Below are positions 6,069 to 8,708 of a stretch of 8,708 nt of DNA, one piece after another. The notes under the pieces are model-generated. The model worked only from the letters and a program-made list of their open reading frames with translations, made no database searches and was not told the DNA's origin. The stretch lies in the NCBI GenBank assembly GCA_027364695.1, contig DAHXOV010000305.1, positions 1 through 8,708 of the forward strand, in the 5' to 3' direction. This stretch comes from a bacterium. GTDB lineage: Bacteria; Bacteroidota; Bacteroidia; B-17B0; Aurantibacillaceae. Within the stretch, counting starts at the first letter, position 1; the number at the start of each line of letters is the position of its first letter. Position numbers and translations under genes: made by a program.

Positions 6069-7079
6069 ATGATAACAACGGATGTTGCTATAATTGGTGC
6101 AGGACCTGTAGGCTTGTTTGCTGTATTTGAATGTGGATTATTAAGAATGAGATGCCATTTAATTGATTATTTACCTCAGCCAGGTGGGCAATTGTCTGAA
6201 ATATATCCTAAAAAACCCATCTATGATATACCGGCTTATCCTATCGTGCTCGCACAAGAATTAGTCAATAACTTGATGAAACAAACAGAGCCATTCAAAC
6301 CTACTTTTACATTAGGTGAAAGAGTAGAGAAATTAACCAAAGTGGAGGAAAGACATTTTGTACTGGAAACCAATAAAGGCACTCAAATTCAGAGTAAAGT
6401 GGTAGTGATTGCAGGTGGATTAGGTGTTTTTGAACCCCGAAAACCAGAAATTTCCAATATCACAGATTTTGAAAATGGGAAAGGAGTAGAGTACATTATT
6501 CCTCAACCAGAAATTTATAGAGATAAAAAAATTGTCATAGCTGGTGGTGGAGACAGTGCTTTGGATTGGACGATTTATTTATCAGATATTGCAAAAGAAA
6601 TTGCGCTGGTGCATCGCAGTGAAAATTTTAGAGGCGTGCCTGATAGTGTAGCAAAAGTTACAAAAAGAGTAAAGGATGGAAGAATTAGAATGTTACTTAA
6701 TTCACAGGTTACAGATCTTGACGGCAATGGTAAATTAGAAAAAGTGGTAGTAACTAATATTAAAACAAATGAAAAGTATGAAATGGAAGCAGATTATTTT
6801 CTTCCACTCTTTGGTTTATCGCCTAAGCTGGGACCTATTGAAAATTGGGGCTTGGAAATTGAAAAGAATGCTATTAAAGTGAATACAGAAGATTATTCTA
6901 CTAATATTCCTGGTGTATATGCTATAGGTGATATCAATACTTATACCAATAAATTGAAACTTATTCTTTGTGGTTTTCATGAAGCTGCTTTAATGAGCCA
7001 TAGTGCATATAAATACATCCATCCAGGGATTAAATATACTATGAAATACACTACTGTAAGTGGTATTCAAGGACTCTGA
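6069..7079 (+). CDS. Ferredoxin/flavodoxin-NADP+ reductase, thioredoxin-reductase-like type
   Basis: This FAD enzyme passes electrons between NADPH and ferredoxin or flavodoxin in the cytoplasm. Seen in 336 residues: the N-terminal FAD Rossmann motif GAGPVG (10-15); QPGGQL (37-42) next to the isoalloxazine; a second nucleotide-binding motif GGGDSALDW (159-167) followed by HRSENFRG (182-189), the NADPH-phosphate region; and GVYAIGDIN (282-290), the C-terminal FAD motif. The CxxC redox pair of thioredoxin reductase between the two halves is absent, which separates it from TrxB and fits the YumC / Chlorobaculum-type reductase. A C-terminal tail of about 25 residues (YKYIHPGIKYT to the end) matches the extension that covers FAD in that subfamily. 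The ferredoxin partner is not in the window. It is divergent from the unknown gene at 5986 and followed by an inverted repeat. Confidence 0.9.
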   Translation: MITTDVAIIGAGPVGLFAVFECGLLRMRCHLIDYLPQPGGQLSEIYPKKPIYDIPAYPIVLAQELVNNLMKQTEPFKPTFTLGERVEKLTKVEERHFVLETNKGTQIQSKVVVIAGGLGVFEPRKPEISNITDFENGKGVEYIIPQPEIYRDKKIVIAGGGDSALDWTIYLSDIAKEIALVHRSENFRGVPDSVAKVTKRVKDGRIRMLLNSQVTDLDGNGKLEKVVVTNIKTNEKYEMEADYFLPLFGLSPKLGPIENWGLEIEKNAIKVNTEDYSTNIPGVYAIGDINTYTNKLKLILCGFHEAALMSHSAYKYIHPGIKYTMKYTTVSGIQGL

Positions 7080-7103
7080 CATGCAGTGAAGCAAGGAAGC
7101 ACG

Positions 7104-7167
7104 CCCACAAATCATAAAAATTGATATAAGGATTAACGATCATGGAGAGATAAAACATTTTTGTGGG
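7104..7167 (+). terminator. Possible terminator or long-loop hairpin after the reductase gene
   Basis: CCCACAAA (7104-7111) is perfectly complementary to TTTGTGGG (7160-7167), and the right arm is followed by the T-rich run TCTTTTTCTTTACTTTT. The position 24 nt after the reductase stop suits an intrinsic terminator, but the 48-nt loop is unusually long. The T-run merges into the -7 box of the next gene, so the element could equally be a short structured RNA or an operator. Confidence 0.4.
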
Positions 7168-7177
7168 TCTTTTTCTT

Positions 7178-7185
7178 TACTTTTG
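7178..7185 (+). promoter_or_regulatory. Predicted -7 box for the rhomboid-nadB unit
   Basis: TACTTTTG matches TAnnTTTG and ends 12 nt before the ATG at 7198, implying a leader of only about 5-7 nt. The -33 element is not clear: a TTTG at 7160-7163 is only 14 nt upstream. The box overlaps the in-frame TTG at 7183, which argues against that TTG as a start codon. Confidence 0.5.
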
Positions 7186-7197
7186 CACAAAACTTTT

Positions 7198-7809
7198 ATG
7201 ATTACTAAAATACTGTGCTTGTTTATTGTAGTATGCTCTTTGATAGGTTTTTCGAATAGTAGTATTGTAGAAAAGTATATTTTTTCGCCCTATATAATTA
7301 AACATTACAGGCAGCATTATCGTTTTTTGAGTCATGCTTTTTTTCATGCTAATTGGTTGCATTTATTTTTAAATGTATGGATTTTATGGTCATTTGGAAC
7401 AATATTAGAAGAGTATAATTACCCTTTATTTTTTGGAGAAAAAATGGGTAAAATTTATTTTTTAGTTTTATTTACGGGAGGTATATATGCATCATCTATT
7501 GCAGAATATATTAAGAATAGAAACAATCCGCACTATGCCTCATTGGGGGCAAGCGGTGCCATAGAAGCAGTGATATTTAGCTTTATTATTATCAATCCTT
7601 TACAGTGGTTGTATCTCTTTTTTATTCCTATGCCTGCCTGGGTTTTGGGTTTGTTGTTTTTGGCATTTAGTTTTTATATGAGCAGGAGAAAATTGCCATC
7701 AGATAAAATAGGGCATGAGGCACATTTCTGGGGAGGTATATTTGGTATTGTTTTTACTTTTATGATTAAGCCATCTTTATTTTTGGATTATGTGGATTTA
7801 ATTTTTTGA
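7198..7809 (+). CDS. Rhomboid family intramembrane serine protease
   Basis: Rhomboids cut transmembrane substrates inside the bilayer. Seen in 203 residues: about six hydrophobic segments (roughly 3-19, 50-70, 86-105, 117-134, 138-161, 176-192), the minimal bacterial rhomboid core. The H-x3-H-x4-H-x3-N pattern in SHAFFHANWLHLFLN (His46, His50, His55, Asn59) has the same spacing as E. coli GlpG, where the last His and Asn form the oxyanion hole. The catalytic Ser119 is in GASG (117-120), and the partner His176 lies in GHEAHFWGGIFG. All catalytic residues are present, so it should be active; the substrate is unknown. The ATG at 7198 is chosen over an in-frame TTG at 7183 because the TTG lies in the promoter box. 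No extra cytoplasmic domain is present. Its stop is 4 nt before nadB, suggesting co-transcription and perhaps translational coupling. Confidence 0.92.
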   Translation: MITKILCLFIVVCSLIGFSNSSIVEKYIFSPYIIKHYRQHYRFLSHAFFHANWLHLFLNVWILWSFGTILEEYNYPLFFGEKMGKIYFLVLFTGGIYASSIAEYIKNRNNPHYASLGASGAIEAVIFSFIIINPLQWLYLFFIPMPAWVLGLLFLAFSFYMSRRKLPSDKIGHEAHFWGGIFGIVFTFMIKPSLFLDYVDLIF

Positions 7810-7813
7810 CGAT

Positions 7814-8708
7814 ATGAGAAGAATATACACAGATTTTTTAGTGATTGGTTCAGGTATAGGAAGTTTGTTTTATGCTCATAAAATAGCCAATGCAGGAAAA
7901 GTCTTGATAGTAACTAAAGATAAAAAAGATGAAAGTAATACAAAATATGCTCAAGGAGGAATTGCAGCCGTGTGGGATTTGTCCACCGATAGTATAGAAA
8001 AGCATATACAAGATACCATTATGGCAGGAGCAGGATTGAATGATGAGGAAGTGGTGAGAATGGTGGTGTCGCAAGGCCCGGAGAGGGTGAGAGAATTGAT
8101 TGAATTGGGAGCAAGCTTTGATAAGATAGATAACGAACATTATGATTTAGCAAGAGAAGGGGGGCATACTGAAAAAAGAATTTTGCATCATAAAGACATT
8201 ACAGGCTGGGAAATAGAAAGAACATTGTTGGAAGCGATGATGAAGCATCCAAATATTCAGATATTGGAAGACCATTTTACAATAGATATCATTACTCAGC
8301 ACCACTTGGGAGAGATTGTTACTTCTCAAAGACGGGATATAGAGTGCTATGGAGCATATGTATTAAATAAAAATAAAAATGAAATTGTTACCATCCTTTC
8401 TAAAATAACAGTCATAGCGACAGGAGGTATAGGGCAGGCGTATTCTGTAACGACTAATCCTTTTATAGCTACGGGAGATGGTATAGCGATGTTTTATAGA
8501 GCTAAAGGCTTGGTGCGGGATATGGAGTTCGTTCAGTTTCATCCTACAGCATTGTATGAAGGGAAAAGTAATGTACAAAGTTTTTTGATTACAGAAGCTA
8601 TTAGAGGATTTGGCGCTATATTGAGAAATAAAAAAGCAGAGACGTTTATGGAGAAGTATGATGAGAGAAGAGAACTGGCGCCTAGAGATATTGTTGCCCG
8701 TGCTATAG
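7814..8708 (+). CDS. nadB: L-aspartate oxidase, N-terminal part (3' end outside window)
   Basis: NadB oxidises L-aspartate to iminoaspartate with FAD, the first step of bacterial NAD synthesis, in the cytoplasm; NadA then uses the product. The first 298 codons are visible, open to the right edge (full-length relatives are about 530-540 residues). Seen: the FAD Rossmann motif VIGSGIGSL (10-18), SNTKYAQGGIAAV (41-53), the substrate-loop signature AREGGHTEKRILHHKD (113-128), ATGD at 219-222, DMEFVQFHPTAL (236-247), EAIRGFGAILRN (261-272) and PRDIVARAI (290-298), whose Arg is a conserved active-site residue. SNTKYAQGGIAAV and the EGGHT region favour NadB over succinate dehydrogenase/fumarate reductase flavoproteins. 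The start ATG 4 nt after the rhomboid stop puts the Rossmann motif at the expected distance; there is no Shine-Dalgarno sequence. nadA and nadC are not in the window. Confidence 0.95.
   Translation, partial: MRRIYTDFLVIGSGIGSLFYAHKIANAGKVLIVTKDKKDESNTKYAQGGIAAVWDLSTDSIEKHIQDTIMAGAGLNDEEVVRMVVSQGPERVRELIELGASFDKIDNEHYDLAREGGHTEKRILHHKDITGWEIERTLLEAMMKHPNIQILEDHFTIDIITQHHLGEIVTSQRRDIECYGAYVLNKNKNEIVTILSKITVIATGGIGQAYSVTTNPFIATGDGIAMFYRAKGLVRDMEFVQFHPTALYEGKSNVQSFLITEAIRGFGAILRNKKAETFMEKYDERRELAPRDIVARAI

Noticed and set aside
7850..8578. Minus-strand open frames opposite nadB
   Set aside because: The plus strand carries an uninterrupted L-aspartate oxidase frame with all family motifs through the window end.
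1..8708. tRNA, rRNA, CRISPR, insertion sequence, toxin-antitoxin or defence genes
   Set aside because: I looked on both strands and in every gap and saw no cloverleaf, regular repeat array, transposase motif or terminal repeats; no gap exceeds 221 nt.

Overview
The window looks like a chromosomal stretch from a low-GC member of the Bacteroidota (about one third G+C by eye). Three things point there. The gene content and protein sequences fit: a pdhA-pdhC pair without pdhB, a TrxR-like ferredoxin/flavodoxin-NADP reductase, and a small protein whose C-terminus resembles a family I know only from this phylum. Most genes lack a Shine-Dalgarno sequence and have A/T-rich leaders. Five gene starts are preceded, 12-35 nt upstream, by an exact match to the Bacteroidota -7 promoter box TAnnTTTG. 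I cannot name a genus.

Layout from left to right: the 3' end of dnaE (+, 1-702, cut by the window edge); a convergent minus-strand block that reads hemN (5226-3874), a 221-nt gap, pdhA (3652-2624), pdhC (2565-1330) and a small membrane protein of unknown function (1323-733); a minus-strand unknown coiled, charged protein (5986-5345); a divergent promoter pair at 5987-6068; a ferredoxin-NADP reductase (+, 6069-7079); a rhomboid intramembrane protease (+, 7198-7809); and the first 298 codons of nadB (+, 7814 to the right edge), only 4 nt after the rhomboid stop.

Functionally the genes are mostly housekeeping: replication (dnaE), pyruvate to acetyl-CoA (pdhA, pdhC), haem synthesis without oxygen (hemN), reductant supply to ferredoxin, NAD synthesis (nadB) and membrane proteolysis. 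PdhA, PdhC and the small membrane protein probably form one transcription unit. Rhomboid and nadB probably form another. HemN, an oxygen-sensitive radical-SAM enzyme, has a good match to an FNR-type site just upstream of its predicted promoter, suggesting oxygen or redox control.

I found no mobile element, CRISPR array, tRNA, rRNA or obvious defence system, and no convincing new multi-gene system. The items most worth a second look are the FNR-like site before hemN, the GC-rich unexplained island between hemN and pdhA (with a 23-codon micro-ORF), the unknown membrane gene coupled to pdhC, and the very short leaders at several promoters.
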